From the NCBI GenBank assembly GCA_017512985.1, contig JAFWEJ010000002.1:154307-218306 (forward strand): a stretch of 64,000 nucleotides of DNA. The letters run 5' to 3'. A model generated the notes under the pieces. It saw only the letters and a list, made by a program, of their open reading frames with translations, searched no databases and was not told the DNA's origin. Source of the DNA: Clostridia bacterium (GTDB lineage: Bacteria > Bacillota > Clostridia > Christensenellales > Aristaeellaceae). How positions within the stretch are numbered: position 1 is the stretch's first letter; every line of letters begins with the position of its first letter. The position numbers were made by a program, and so were the translations under genes. This document shows, piece after piece, positions 26,583 to 34,914 of the stretch.

Positions 26583-27899
26583 GTGAGAGCAGACGGAAGA
26601 AAACCGGACGAGAAACGTCCGGTGAGCATTGAAACGGATTTTGTGCGCACGGCGTACGGCAGCTGCCTGATCGCCACGGGGAACACCCGGGTGATCTGCA
26701 CAGCGAGCGTGGAAGAGGTTGTTCCGCCCTTCCTGAAGGGCAAGGGACAGGGCTGGGTGACGGCGGAGTACGCGATGCTGCCCGCCAGCTGCCAGGAACG
26801 GAAAAAACGCGACGGCATCAAGAAGGACGGCCGGAGCGTGGAGATCCAGCGGCTGATCGGCCGGGCGCTGCGGCAGGCGGTGGACCTGAAGGCCCTGGGC
26901 GAGCGGACGATTACCCTGGACTGCGACGTGCTGGAGGCGGACGGAGGCACCCGCACGGCTTCCATCACCGGAGCGATGGTGGCGCTGACCTGCGCGGCGG
27001 AACGACTGGTGCGGGAGAAGAAGCTGCCCGTCAGCCCGATTGTGCACCAGGTGGCGGCGATCAGCGCGGGCGTGATTGACGACGAGCCTTGCCTGGATCT
27101 GTGCTACCGGGAGGACAGCCACGCCCAGGTGGACATGAACTTCGTGATGAATGAAAAGGGCGAGTTTATTGAACTGCAGGGTACCGGCGAAGGCAGGGCG
27201 TTCACGAAGCAGGAGCTCGACACGATCATGGAATACGGCGCGAAGGGCATCCGCGAGCTGATGGACGCCCAGCGGGAAGCGCTCGGCGAACGGGTGGCGC
27301 ACATCGCGCCCAAGCCCCTGCTGCTGGTTGCGACGGGCAACGAGCATAAGCTGCGCGAGCTGCAGGAGATGTTCAAAGACTTCTATACGCTGGCCCCGAT
27401 GACCGCGGCAGGCTTCTTCGGACCGATCGAGGAGGACGCGGACACCTTTGCCGGGAACGCGGCGATCAAAGCGGAAGCAGTAAGCGAAGCCACGGGATAT
27501 CCCGCGATCGGGGATGACAGCGGGCTGGAGGTGGACGCGCTGGACGGAGAGCCCGGGGTGATGTCCGCCCGGTATGCCGGGGAGCACGGGAACGACGAGG
27601 CGAACAACGACCTGCTGCTGAGCCGGATGGAAGGGAAAGAGAACCGGGCCTGCGCGTTCAAGTGCGCGCTGGCGCTGAAGATCCCCGGAAAAGAAACCCT
27701 GATCGCGGAGGGAAGCTGCCCGGGAACCCTGCTGACGGAACGGCGGGGGACCGGCGGGTTCGGGTATGATCCGCTGTTCCTGTATGAGCCGATGAACAAG
27801 ACCTACGCGGAGATGAACCAGGAGGAGAAGAACCAGGTGAGCCACCGGTTCCGCGCGGCCCAGGCTATGCGGAAAATCATGGAAGAAATTCAGAATTAA
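26583..27899 (+). CDS. rph-rdgB: Fusion of RNase PH and RdgB/HAM1 nucleotide pyrophosphatase
   Basis: The 438-residue protein joins two enzymes. Residues 1-243 are RNase PH, a phosphorolytic 3'-5' exonuclease for tRNA ends (RADGRKPDE, TASVEE and LDCDVLEADGGTR motifs). From about 247 (LLLVATGNEHKLRE) comes an XTP/dITP diphosphatase that cleans damaged purine nucleotides (DDSGLEVDAL, GTGGFGYDPLF). Separate genes are neighbours in many Firmicutes, and fused forms are known in some. GTG 26583 is 7 bases after GGAGG. A strong terminator follows. Confidence 0.93.
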   Translation: MRADGRKPDEKRPVSIETDFVRTAYGSCLIATGNTRVICTASVEEVVPPFLKGKGQGWVTAEYAMLPASCQERKKRDGIKKDGRSVEIQRLIGRALRQAVDLKALGERTITLDCDVLEADGGTRTASITGAMVALTCAAERLVREKKLPVSPIVHQVAAISAGVIDDEPCLDLCYREDSHAQVDMNFVMNEKGEFIELQGTGEGRAFTKQELDTIMEYGAKGIRELMDAQREALGERVAHIAPKPLLLVATGNEHKLRELQEMFKDFYTLAPMTAAGFFGPIEEDADTFAGNAAIKAEAVSEATGYPAIGDDSGLEVDALDGEPGVMSARYAGEHGNDEANNDLLLSRMEGKENRACAFKCALALKIPGKETLIAEGSCPGTLLTERRGTGGFGYDPLFLYEPMNKTYAEMNQEEKNQVSHRFRAAQAMRKIMEEIQN

Positions 27900-27911
27900 A
27901 CGTACTTTACC

Positions 27912-27936
27912 AGCGGCCCGTCCGGGCCGCTTTTTT
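27912..27936 (+). terminator. Rho-independent terminator after rph-rdgB
   Basis: GCGGCCC and GGGCCGC flank GTCC and are followed by T6. Confidence 0.9.
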
Positions 27937-27972
27937 GTGTGTGAAAAAAACATTCCAAAACGGCTCAAAACC

Positions 27973-28002
27973 TTGACGATTCAAAGGAAATTAGTGTAAA
28001 AT
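27973..28002 (+). promoter_or_regulatory. Promoter of the HerA-repeat protein-mscL unit
   Basis: TTGACG (27973-27978) and TAAAAT (27997-28002), 18-base spacer, 37 bases before the ATG. Confidence 0.7.
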
Positions 28003-28039
28003 AATCGGAAAGATGAAGAATTGAAACGGAGGGATACAG

Positions 28040-29425
28040 ATGCTCCATGACGGCAAGATCTGGATCGGGTCGTGCGCTGATGGAACCCCCGTATTTCTGC
28101 TTCCTTCCATGGCGAACCGCCACGGCCTGATTGCCGGCGCGACGGGCACCGGAAAGACGGTATCCCTGAAGGTGCTGGCGGAAGGCTTTTCCGACATGGG
28201 CGTGCCTGTTTTCCTGAGCGATATCAAGAGCGACCTGAGCGGTATGGTATCGCCCGGCGAAGCGTCGGAAGCGATTGACCGCCGGCTGGAAAAGTGCGGC
28301 GTGCCGAAGGAAGAGTTCGACTACCATTCTTATCCGACGGAATACTGGGACGTATACGGAGAGCAGGGCATTCCGATCCGGGCGACGGTGCAGGACATGG
28401 GCCCGCTGCTGATGAGCCGGATGCTGAGCCTGAACGAAACCCAGGCCGGCGTAATGAACATCGCTTTCCGGGTAGCCATTCGGGAGGAGCTCCCGCTGGA
28501 GCACCTGCAGGACCTGAAGCAGCTGCTGATCCACGTGGGCGAGAACGCGAAGGAATATACGCTGGAATACGGCAATGTGTCCGCGGCCAGCGTGGGTGCG
28601 ATCCAGCGGGCCGTGGGCGTGCTGGAGGACCAGGGCGGGAACGTCTTCTTCCGCGAACCTGCAATCGATATCCAGGACTGGATCCAGACGGATCCGGCGG
28701 ATGGCAGGGGCAAGATCAACATCCTGTGCGCGGACCGGCTGTTCAACAATCCCACGATGTATTCCACGTTCCTGCTGTGGATGCTGACGAAGCTTTACGA
28801 CCTGCTGCCTGAGCAGGGCGACGCGGAGAAGCCGAAGATCGTCTTCTTCTTTGACGAAGCGCACCTGCTGTTCAATAACTGCAGCCGTCCCCTGATGGAA
28901 AAGATCGAACAGGTGGTCCGGCTGGTCCGCTCCAAGGGCGTGGGCGTCTATTTCATCACCCAGAGCCCGGCGGACATCCCGATGACGATCCTCGGCCAGC
29001 TGGGCAACCGGATCCAGCACGCCCTGCGGGCGTATACCCCGCTGGACCAGAAGGCCGTGAAGGTCGCCGCACAGACGTTCCGGACGAATCCGTCCTTTGA
29101 TACAGAGGAAGCCATTACCACCCTGAAGACAGGCGAGGCGCTGGTTTCCTTCCTTGACGAGCACGGAGCCCCGGGCGTGGTGGAGCGGGCCACCATCCTT
29201 CCCCCGCAAAGTTATATGGGAGCAATCAGCCAGGAGATCCGCAGAATGGTCATCCAGGCGAGCCCGCTGAAGAGCAGGTACGCCGATCCGGAAGACACCG
29301 AGGAAGCTCCGGCTACTCAGGAGCAGCCGACGCCGCCTGTACCACAGCAACCTCCGGCACCGCAGGTGCAGGAAATGGATCCACAGCGGTTTAAGCTGAT
29401 TAACGGCCAGTGGTACTATTTCTGA
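28040..29425 (+). CDS. HerA-like ATPase (DUF853/YjgR type)
   Basis: A 461-residue P-loop ATPase of the HerA/FtsK superfamily. Walker A is GATGTGKT (33-40) and Walker B is VFFFDEAH (Asp 272). The FITQSPADIP segment and the rest match the DUF853 family, whose biological role is not established. The last 45 residues are Pro/Gln-rich and end in LINGQWYYF. Family members usually carry a Gly/Arg-rich helical tail; here that tail seems to be missing, while a similar one ends the next gene. It is first in a three-gene unit between two terminators. Confidence 0.88.
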   Translation: MLHDGKIWIGSCADGTPVFLLPSMANRHGLIAGATGTGKTVSLKVLAEGFSDMGVPVFLSDIKSDLSGMVSPGEASEAIDRRLEKCGVPKEEFDYHSYPTEYWDVYGEQGIPIRATVQDMGPLLMSRMLSLNETQAGVMNIAFRVAIREELPLEHLQDLKQLLIHVGENAKEYTLEYGNVSAASVGAIQRAVGVLEDQGGNVFFREPAIDIQDWIQTDPADGRGKINILCADRLFNNPTMYSTFLLWMLTKLYDLLPEQGDAEKPKIVFFFDEAHLLFNNCSRPLMEKIEQVVRLVRSKGVGVYFITQSPADIPMTILGQLGNRIQHALRAYTPLDQKAVKVAAQTFRTNPSFDTEEAITTLKTGEALVSFLDEHGAPGVVERATILPPQSYMGAISQEIRRMVIQASPLKSRYADPEDTEEAPATQEQPTPPVPQQPPAPQVQEMDPQRFKLINGQWYYF

Positions 29426-29507
29426 GGCGCGGCCGAGGCTGATTCCCACCGTCACTGTTTACCCAACGACCCCTGAACGGCGCAGGGAGAGCGCGCCGCA
29501 GAGAAAG

Positions 29508-30233
29508 ATGGCAACATTCAAGGTTTTCGATCCCACCACCGGTCAGTATGTTGAAAAAGAAGTTGAAGGCATGGAAGCCGTGAAGGAAGCGGCAGCTCCC
29601 GTGGTTGAAGCCGTGCAGGAAGCCGCGGCTCCCGTGGTCGAAGCGGTCCAGCAGGCGGCCCAGCCCGTCGTGCAGGCCGTGCAGCAGGGCGCTCAGCCCG
29701 TTGTGGAAGCCGTGAAGGAAGCGGCTGCCCCCGTTGTGCAGCAGGTCCAGCAGGCGGCCCAGCCCGTCGTGCAGGCCGTGCAGCAGGCTGCTCAGCCCGT
29801 TGTGCAGGCTGTGCAGCAGGCGGTTCCCACCATCCAGGTGCAGCCCCAGGTTCAGAAGATGCCCGTGATGGTTCTGGACCAGACCACCGGCCAGTATGTG
29901 CAGCAGATGGTGGACATGGTGCTGGATCCCGCCACCGGGAACTATGTACCCGCCCCCGTCGCCACAGACCCCAAGGCCCTGGAAGCCCAGCAGAAAGCTG
30001 CTGCCGCCGCCGCGAAGGAAGCCGAGCGCAAGGCCCGCGAACAGGAAGCCGCGGAACGCCGTGCCCGCAACGACCAGCTGCGTGAAGAAGCTGCCGAGCG
30101 TGCCCGTCGCAACGACTCTGTTGCCGGCCGCGTGAAGAATACCGCGATCAGTTCCGCGACCCGTACGATCGTGAACGGCCTGATCAAGAACATCGGAAAA
30201 GCCTTGGGCGGACTGTTCGGCGGGAAGAAATAA
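29508..30233 (+). CDS. Uncharacterised protein with eleven-residue repeats
   Basis: I do not recognise a named family. The 241-residue protein starts with FKVFDPTTGQYV, a phrase echoed at about 122-131 (VLDQTTGQYV) and 138-147 (VLDPATGNYV). Residues 24-110 are seven full 11-residue repeats and a partial eighth, consensus AVQ(E/Q)AA(A/Q)PVV(E/Q), pointing to short amphipathic helices punctuated by proline, as in lipid-binding 11-mers. A charged Ala/Glu/Arg helix (about 155-202) precedes a basic amphipathic end, NGLIKNIGKALGGLFGGKK, which resembles the tail of DUF853 ATPases. There is no signal peptide. It lies between a HerA-like ATPase and mscL and is probably membrane-associated. Confidence 0.75.
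   Translation: MATFKVFDPTTGQYVEKEVEGMEAVKEAAAPVVEAVQEAAAPVVEAVQQAAQPVVQAVQQGAQPVVEAVKEAAAPVVQQVQQAAQPVVQAVQQAAQPVVQAVQQAVPTIQVQPQVQKMPVMVLDQTTGQYVQQMVDMVLDPATGNYVPAPVATDPKALEAQQKAAAAAAKEAERKAREQEAAERRARNDQLREEAAERARRNDSVAGRVKNTAISSATRTIVNGLIKNIGKALGGLFGGKK
29577..29832 (+). repeat. 33-base tandem coding repeats
   Basis: Seven full units and one degenerate unit of 33 bases encode the 11-residue repeats. Units differ at many third positions, so the array is old or under selection at protein level. Confidence 0.85.
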
Positions 30234-30260
30234 CATATTTTTGAGGAAGGGGATACCACT

Positions 30261-30671
30261 ATGAAGAAGTTCTTTAAAGAGTTTAAAGAGTTTGCGATGC
30301 GCGGAAACGTCATCGACATGGCTGTCGGTATCATCATCGGCGCTGCCTTCAAGGCCATTGTTGATTCCCTGATTGCCAATTTCATTCAGCCCCTGCTGAA
30401 TGCGATCCTGCCCGCACCCAAGGAACTGGAAGAAGGCGCTTGGGCTGCCGGCCCCGCAATTGCGGCATTTATCGGTACAATTATCAGCTTTATTATTACG
30501 GCATTTGTGCTGTTCCTGATCATCAAGGCAATGAACGCTGCGAAGAATGCCAAGAAGAAGGAAGAAGAAGCGCCTGCCGAGCCCACCACCAAAGTTTGCC
30601 CCTTCTGCCAGAGCGAGATCGACATCAAGGCGACCCGCTGCCCGCACTGCACGAGCGAACTGAAAGAATAA
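30261..30671 (+). CDS. mscL: Large-conductance mechanosensitive channel with zinc ribbon
   Basis: MscL opens under membrane tension to release solutes. Residues 1-90 show the N-terminal amphipathic helix, MRGNVIDMAVGIIIGAAF in the pore helix, and the second membrane helix. The usual cytoplasmic helix bundle is followed by a CxxC-x10-CxxC zinc ribbon (Cys 113, 116, 127, 130), giving 136 residues. It starts 27 bases after the repeat-protein gene, with AGGAAGGGG upstream. Confidence 0.94.
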   Translation: MKKFFKEFKEFAMRGNVIDMAVGIIIGAAFKAIVDSLIANFIQPLLNAILPAPKELEEGAWAAGPAIAAFIGTIISFIITAFVLFLIIKAMNAAKNAKKKEEEAPAEPTTKVCPFCQSEIDIKATRCPHCTSELKE

Positions 30672-30696
30672 ATCCGGTTGAAAGACTGAAAAAGAT

Positions 30697-30733
30697 TGGA
30701 GAATGGAGATGATTTCTCCATTCTCCAGCTTTT
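30697..30733 (+). terminator. Terminator closing the HerA-mscL unit
   Basis: A perfect 13-base stem (TGGAGAATGGAGA with its complement) around TGATT, followed by GCTTTTC. Confidence 0.88.
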
Positions 30734-30768
30734 CATCAAAAGCATTTTAGAAAGTGAGTATTGATGAA

Positions 30769-31341
30769 ATGAACAAGATTCTGGTTGAAACTTCCGCCCG
30801 CCATGTGCATGTGACCAAAGAAGACCTGGAGACGCTGTTCGGCGCCGGGCATGAGTTGACCGTGAAGAGCTGGCTGAGCCAGCCCGGGCAGTTCGCCAGT
30901 GAGGAGCAGGTGGACATCGTCGGCCCCAAGAACACGCTCAAGCGCGTCCGCATCCTCGGGCCCGTCCGCCCCGCCACCCAGGTGGAGCTTTCCCTGACTG
31001 ACGCCCGTTCCATCGGCGTGACCGCTCCCGTACGGGAATCCGGCGACATCGCCGGCTCCGGCGCCTGCAAGCTGGTCGGCCCCGCGGGTGAGGTGGAAGT
31101 TGCTGAAGGCGTGATCGCCGCGAAGCGCCACATCCACATGACCCCCGCTGACGCCGCCGAGTACGGCGTAAAGGACAAGGATGTCGTTTCCGTGAAGGTG
31201 GAGACTGACGGCCGCGCCCTGACCTTCGGGGATGTGGTGGTCCGCGTGAGCGAGAAATTCTCCCTGGCGATGCATATCGACACGGACGAGAGCAACGCCG
31301 CCTGCGCCGTGAACGGCACGATGGGCGAGCTCATTAAGTAA
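30769..31341 (+). CDS. pduL: Phosphate propanoyltransferase (PduL type)
   Basis: Interconverts acyl-CoA and acyl-phosphate, an alternative phosphotransacetylase. The 190-residue protein has the two PduL halves with metal-binding His motifs SARHVHV and KRHIHM. No microcompartment shell genes and no encapsulation-peptide-like N-terminal extension are seen, so a housekeeping acetate/propionate role is likelier than a Pdu organelle. ATG 30769 gives the family-typical N-terminus; an in-frame GTG at 30754 adds five residues. The stop abuts a heptamer repeat. Confidence 0.88.
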   Translation: MNKILVETSARHVHVTKEDLETLFGAGHELTVKSWLSQPGQFASEEQVDIVGPKNTLKRVRILGPVRPATQVELSLTDARSIGVTAPVRESGDIAGSGACKLVGPAGEVEVAEGVIAAKRHIHMTPADAAEYGVKDKDVVSVKVETDGRALTFGDVVVRVSEKFSLAMHIDTDESNAACAVNGTMGELIK

Positions 31342-31378
31342 TTAATTCATAATTCACAATTCATAATGCATAATTATG
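31342..31378. repeat. Heptamer repeat tract after pduL
   Basis: Units of TTCATAA/TTCACAA and a TGCATAA variant begin at the pduL stop. Confidence 0.8.
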
Positions 31379-31402
31379 GTTTCTGTATAGTGGATTATGG
31401 TA

Positions 31403-31431
31403 TTGACAAAGGGTCCCTGAACATGTAAGAT
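31403..31431 (+). promoter_or_regulatory. Promoter of the riboswitch-metK transcript
   Basis: TTGACA (31403-31408) and TAAGAT (31426-31431), 17-base spacer, ends 17 bases before the aptamer. Confidence 0.85.
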
Positions 31432-31448
31432 ACGTTTCGCAACTGAAT

Positions 31449-31563
31449 ACCTTATCACGAGTGACCGAGGGACGGGCCCGATGACGTCACGGCAACCGGC
31501 GGAAGCAAGGTGCCAAATCCCGCAGCGTGCACACCCCGTATGGGAGGCGCTGACAGATAAGGA
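31449..31563 (+). promoter_or_regulatory. SAM-I (S-box) riboswitch
   Basis: S-adenosylmethionine-sensing leader of metK. The closing stem CTTATC (31451-31456) / GATAAG (31556-31561), the GAGGGACGGGCCC and CGGCAACC segments and AAGGTGCCAAATCCCGCAG match the S-box core in order. With the downstream terminator it should switch metK off when SAM is plentiful. Confidence 0.95.
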
Positions 31564-31582
31564 CGGTCCCAAAGATCGAATC

Positions 31583-31616
31583 CCGCCTGGTATGTGTGCG
31601 TACCGGGCGGTTTTTT
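31583..31616 (+). terminator. Expression-platform terminator of the SAM riboswitch
   Basis: CCGCCTGGTA pairs with TACCGGGCGG, followed by T6, ending 30 bases before metK. Confidence 0.9.
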
Positions 31617-31645
31617 CAGCTTTGTGAAAAAAGGAGGGAAACACA

Positions 31646-32827
31646 GTGAGCCATTATTTCTTCACATCTGAGTCTGTAACGGAAGGACATCCCGACAAGA
31701 TCTGCGACCAGATCTCCGACGCGATCCTGGACGCGATCCTCAAAGAGGATCCCAATGGCCGCGTGGCGTGCGAAACCACTGCCTCCACGGGCCTGGTCCA
31801 TATCATGGGCGAGATTTCCACCAGCTGCTATGTGGATATCGCAAAGATCGCGCGGGAAGTGATCCGGGAGATCGGGTACGACAGGGCCAAGTACGGTTTT
31901 GACTGCGATACCTGCGGCATCATCACAAACATTGACGAACAGTCCGCCGATATCGCGATGGGCGTGGACAAATCCCTGGAAGCGAAGGACGCGGGAAGCG
32001 ATGAGGACGACAACGGCGCGGGTGACCAGGGCATGATGTTCGGCTATGCCTGCGACGAGACCCCCGAACTGATGCCCCTGGCGATCTCCCTGGCGCACAA
32101 GCTGGCCAAACAGCTGGCGAAAGTCCGGAAAGAGGAACAGGTGGACTACCTGCGCCCGGACGGCAAGACCCAGGTTACCATTGAATATGACGAGGAACGC
32201 AGGCCGGTCCGCGTGGATACGATCGTCGTTTCCACACAGCACGCGCCGGAGGCTTCGCTGGAACAGATCCGCAGGGATATGATCGAACTGGTGATCAAAC
32301 CCATCGTTCCCGCCGAATTGCTGGACGACAGGACAAAGATCTACGTTAATCCCACCGGCCGGTTTGTGATTGGCGGACCGCAGGGCGATTCCGGACTGAC
32401 GGGCCGGAAGATCATCGTGGATACCTACGGCGGCAGCGCACCGCACGGCGGCGGCGCTTTCTCCGGCAAGGACCCGACGAAGGTGGACCGTTCCGCTGCC
32501 TACGCTGCCCGCTGGGCTGCCAAGAACGTGGTGGCTGCCGGACTGGCGAAGCGCTGCCAGATTCAGCTGGCCTACGCCATCGGCGTGGCCGAACCGGTCA
32601 GCGTACTGGTTGAAACCTTCGGCACGGGGATTGTGGGCGACGACAAACTGAGTGAGGCGGTCAGCAAAGTGTTTGACTTCAGGCCTACCGCGATTATCCG
32701 CGATCTCGACCTGCGCAGGCCGATCTACCGGAAACTCGCCGCTTACGGCCACATGGGCCGTGAAGACCTGGGCGTCAGCTGGGAAAAGACAAACAAGGTG
32801 GATGAGCTGAAAGCGTTCCTGAAGTAA
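31646..32827 (+). CDS. metK: S-adenosylmethionine synthetase
   Basis: Makes SAM from methionine and ATP. The 393-residue protein starts with [20 protein letters not shown] and has [12 protein letters not shown] and [16 protein letters not shown], the family signatures. GTG 31646 follows AAGGAGG by 8 bases. It is controlled by the S-box upstream. A stem-loop (TTTCTGCC/GGCAGAAA) lies after the stop but has no T tract. Confidence 0.97.
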   Translation: MSHYFFTSESVTEGHPDKICDQISDAILDAILKEDPNGRVACETTASTGLVHIMGEISTSCYVDIAKIAREVIREIGYDRAKYGFDCDTCGIITNIDEQSADIAMGVDKSLEAKDAGSDEDDNGAGDQGMMFGYACDETPELMPLAISLAHKLAKQLAKVRKEEQVDYLRPDGKTQVTIEYDEERRPVRVDTIVVSTQHAPEASLEQIRRDMIELVIKPIVPAELLDDRTKIYVNPTGRFVIGGPQGDSGLTGRKIIVDTYGGSAPHGGGAFSGKDPTKVDRSAAYAARWAAKNVVAAGLAKRCQIQLAYAIGVAEPVSVLVETFGTGIVGDDKLSEAVSKVFDFRPTAIIRDLDLRRPIYRKLAAYGHMGREDLGVSWEKTNKVDELKAFLK

Positions 32828-32939
32828 AGGACAGAGCGTTTCTGCCGGGCTGTTTAGTGGCAGAAAACCGGGATCACCACAGGATATTGTATATGGGGGA
32901 AAAGCGCCCGGAAGGCTCGCAAACCTTATCAAAAAAGCC

Positions 32940-32999
32940 TTGACAAGGGTTTGATTGTTCTGATATATTTATTAGGCTGTCCGCTAAACCGGGACAGCC
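32940..32999 (+). promoter_or_regulatory. rpmH promoter and 5'-leader hairpin
   Basis: TTGACA (32940-32945), 18-base spacer, TATATT (32964-32969). The leader then forms AGGCTGTCC / GGACAGCCT (32973-32999). There is no T tract after it, so it is more likely an mRNA structure than a terminator. Confidence 0.75.
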
Positions 33000-33058
33000 T
33001 GAGAGAGGATCCCCGCAGGATCCACCTGAAGAGAATCAATCTGTGAGGAGTGTTGACC

Positions 33059-33193
33059 ATGTTCCGTACATACCAGCCCAAGAAACGCCAGCGCAGCAAG
33101 GTGCATGGCTTCCGCGCCCGGATGGCGACCAAGAACGGCCGCCGGGTTCTGGCTGCGCGCCGCCGCCGCGGCCGCAAGGAGCTGACGGTGTAA
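33059..33193 (+). CDS. rpmH: Ribosomal protein L34
   Basis: The 44-residue L34 has the typical [17 protein letters not shown] start and the Arg-rich [18 protein letters not shown] end. GAGGAG precedes the ATG. It heads the classical rpmH-rnpA-yidD-yidC-jag cluster, but dnaA is not beside it. Confidence 0.98.
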   Translation: MFRTYQPKKRQRSKVHGFRARMATKNGRRVLAARRRRGRKELTV

Positions 33194-33233
33194 TATCCGC
33201 CGTAAAGCCGAAATCTGTACGACTGTGGATGAG

Positions 33234-33262
33234 GCCCGCCCGTTAAAGATGGGCGGGCTTTT
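33234..33262 (+). terminator. Terminator or attenuator between rpmH and rnpA
   Basis: GCCCGCCC and GGGCGGGC flank a 9-base loop and are followed by T4. Partial read-through would set the high L34 to low RnpA ratio. Confidence 0.75.
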
Positions 33263-33304
33263 CCCATAAAGGGATGATTCCGCGTGGAAGCGGAAGGAAA
33301 GTGA

Positions 33305-33664
33305 ATGGAAAGACGCTATCGGCTGAAGAAAAACAGGGCGTTCCAGTATGTCTACCGCAAGGGGCATTCTGTCGCCTGCCGTAATCTGGTCATGCTCTTT
33401 GCCCCGAGCAGGGAGCTGAAGGTCGGGTTTTCCGTCAGCAAAAAAACAGGTAACGCCGTGACCCGGAACAGGATCAAGCGCCGCCTGCGGGAATGCTTCC
33501 GGCCCTGGTTAGGGGACGTGAAAACCGGCCTGTACGTCATCGTCGCCAGATCTTCAGCCGCGGAGGCCGCCTTCGACGACCTGAGGAAGGATATGCGCTA
33601 CCTGCTGAAAAAACAGGACGCGCTGCTGAAGCACCCCTCAGAGGAAGGGAACCGCGCCGAATGA
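33305..33664 (+). CDS. rnpA: Ribonuclease P protein component
   Basis: Protein subunit that helps the RNase P ribozyme cut tRNA 5' leaders. The 119-residue protein has the RNR signature in [12 protein letters not shown] and the basic [10 protein letters not shown] segment. Its stop overlaps the yidD start (ATGA). Confidence 0.96.
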   Translation: MERRYRLKKNRAFQYVYRKGHSVACRNLVMLFAPSRELKVGFSVSKKTGNAVTRNRIKRRLRECFRPWLGDVKTGLYVIVARSSAAEAAFDDLRKDMRYLLKKQDALLKHPSEEGNRAE

Positions 33665-33903
33665 AACGCTTTCTCCTTTTCCTGATCCGTTTCTACAGAC
33701 GGGAACTGAGCCGCCGCAAACGCAAACCCACCTGCCGCTATATTCCCACCTGCTCCGAATACGCCGTGACGGCCATTGAACGCTACGGTGCGTGGAAGGG
33801 CGGGCGGATGGCCGCGTGGCGGCTGCTTCGCTGCAACCCCTTCAGCAAGGGCGGCTACGATCCCGTACCGGATGATCCCTGCACAACTTTAAGGAGGGAA
33901 TAA
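33661..33903 (+). CDS. yidD: Membrane protein insertion efficiency factor YidD
   Basis: An 80-residue protein with the family pattern [24 protein letters not shown] and GGYDPVP and a hydrophobic amphipathic start. It assists YidC-dependent insertion. It is coupled to rnpA by ATGA overlap; yidC begins 6 bases after its stop. Confidence 0.95.
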   Translation: MKRFLLFLIRFYRRELSRRKRKPTCRYIPTCSEYAVTAIERYGAWKGGRMAAWRLLRCNPFSKGGYDPVPDDPCTTLRRE

Positions 33904-33909
33904 CCCGGA

Positions 33910-34914
33910 ATGAATGAGTTTCTCTACAACATCCTGGCCTGGATCCAAAGCTGGACCGGAAGCTGGGGGCTGGCGGTCATCGTATTCACGGTCATGATCC
34001 GCCTGGTGCTGACGCCCCTGGACATCAAGAGCCGCGTGAGCATGCGCAAGACCTCCAAGCTGCAGCCGCAGCTGCAGGCCCTGCAGAAGAAGTACGCCAA
34101 CGACAAGGAAAAGCTGAACGCCAAGACGGCTGAACTCTACAAAAAAGAGCATATCAACCCCCTGTCCAGCTGCCTGCCGCTGCTGCTGACCTGGCCTATC
34201 CTGATCGCTGTTTTCGCCGCGATGCGGATGGTTGCCAACAAGGAACTGCTGATCCAGCTGGGCCAGATCCTGAACAACGAGACGCCTTCGCTGGAAAAGT
34301 TCCTGTGGATCAAGAACCTGTGGATGCCGGACAGCTTTTTTGCCGCGTCCATGCCCGTGAAGAGCACACTGCAGCAGATTCCGACGGAACAGTGGGTCGA
34401 ATGGTTCAATACGCTTGACGCAAACAACCTGCCGGCGCTGATCAAGGACCTGGGCCTGACGGTTGAAAGCTTCGACAAGAGCACGCTGGCCGCGACAATC
34501 GAGCAGATTGTTACTGCGATGGGACAGAACACGGACTACATGAACGCGGTGGCGACCAAGGCCGGCTGGAGTTTTAACCTGCTGATCACCCAGTTCTCCG
34601 TGATCAACTCCTTCAACGGCTGGCTCCTCCTGCCCATCCTGAGCGCGGTGAGCCAGATCGCCATGACCAAGATCATGGGTACGAATCAGCAGCCTGCCGC
34701 CCAGAACCAGCAGGGCGCCGGTACCGGGAAGTTCATGCAGTACTTCTTCCCGATTTTCTCCCTGGTTATCTGCCTGAGCTACTCCGCGTCGTTCGCCCTG
34801 TACTGGGTGGCCGGCAACCTGGTGAGCATGGGACAGACCTTCGCGATCAACAAGTATCTTGATAAAAAAGAAGCATCGGCTGCCGCGGTGGCCGGGGAAG
34901 GATCCGTAAAATGA
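33910..34914 (+). CDS. yidC: Membrane protein insertase YidC/SpoIIIJ
   Basis: Inserts proteins into the cytoplasmic membrane. At 334 residues it exceeds the usual Gram-positive length of about 260. Conserved membrane segments lie near 18-40, 80-105, 210-235 and 280-310; an insert of roughly 90 residues (about 115-205) sits between the second and third. There is no lipoprotein signal at the N-terminus, unlike Bacillus SpoIIIJ. The gene overlaps jag by four bases. Confidence 0.94.
   Translation: MNEFLYNILAWIQSWTGSWGLAVIVFTVMIRLVLTPLDIKSRVSMRKTSKLQPQLQALQKKYANDKEKLNAKTAELYKKEHINPLSSCLPLLLTWPILIAVFAAMRMVANKELLIQLGQILNNETPSLEKFLWIKNLWMPDSFFAASMPVKSTLQQIPTEQWVEWFNTLDANNLPALIKDLGLTVESFDKSTLAATIEQIVTAMGQNTDYMNAVATKAGWSFNLLITQFSVINSFNGWLLLPILSAVSQIAMTKIMGTNQQPAAQNQQGAGTGKFMQYFFPIFSLVICLSYSASFALYWVAGNLVSMGQTFAINKYLDKKEASAAAVAGEGSVK

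Noticed and set aside
29577-29832. Regularly spaced repeats resembling a CRISPR array
   Set aside because: Units of 33 bases are contiguous with no spacers and encode in-frame protein repeats.
30754-31341. PduL as a marker of a bacterial microcompartment
   Set aside because: No shell proteins or signature enzymes nearby and no N-terminal encapsulation-type extension.
32880-33060. Possible replication origin upstream of rpmH
   Set aside because: No cluster of TTATNCACA boxes and no dnaA or dnaN. The region holds the rpmH promoter and a leader hairpin.
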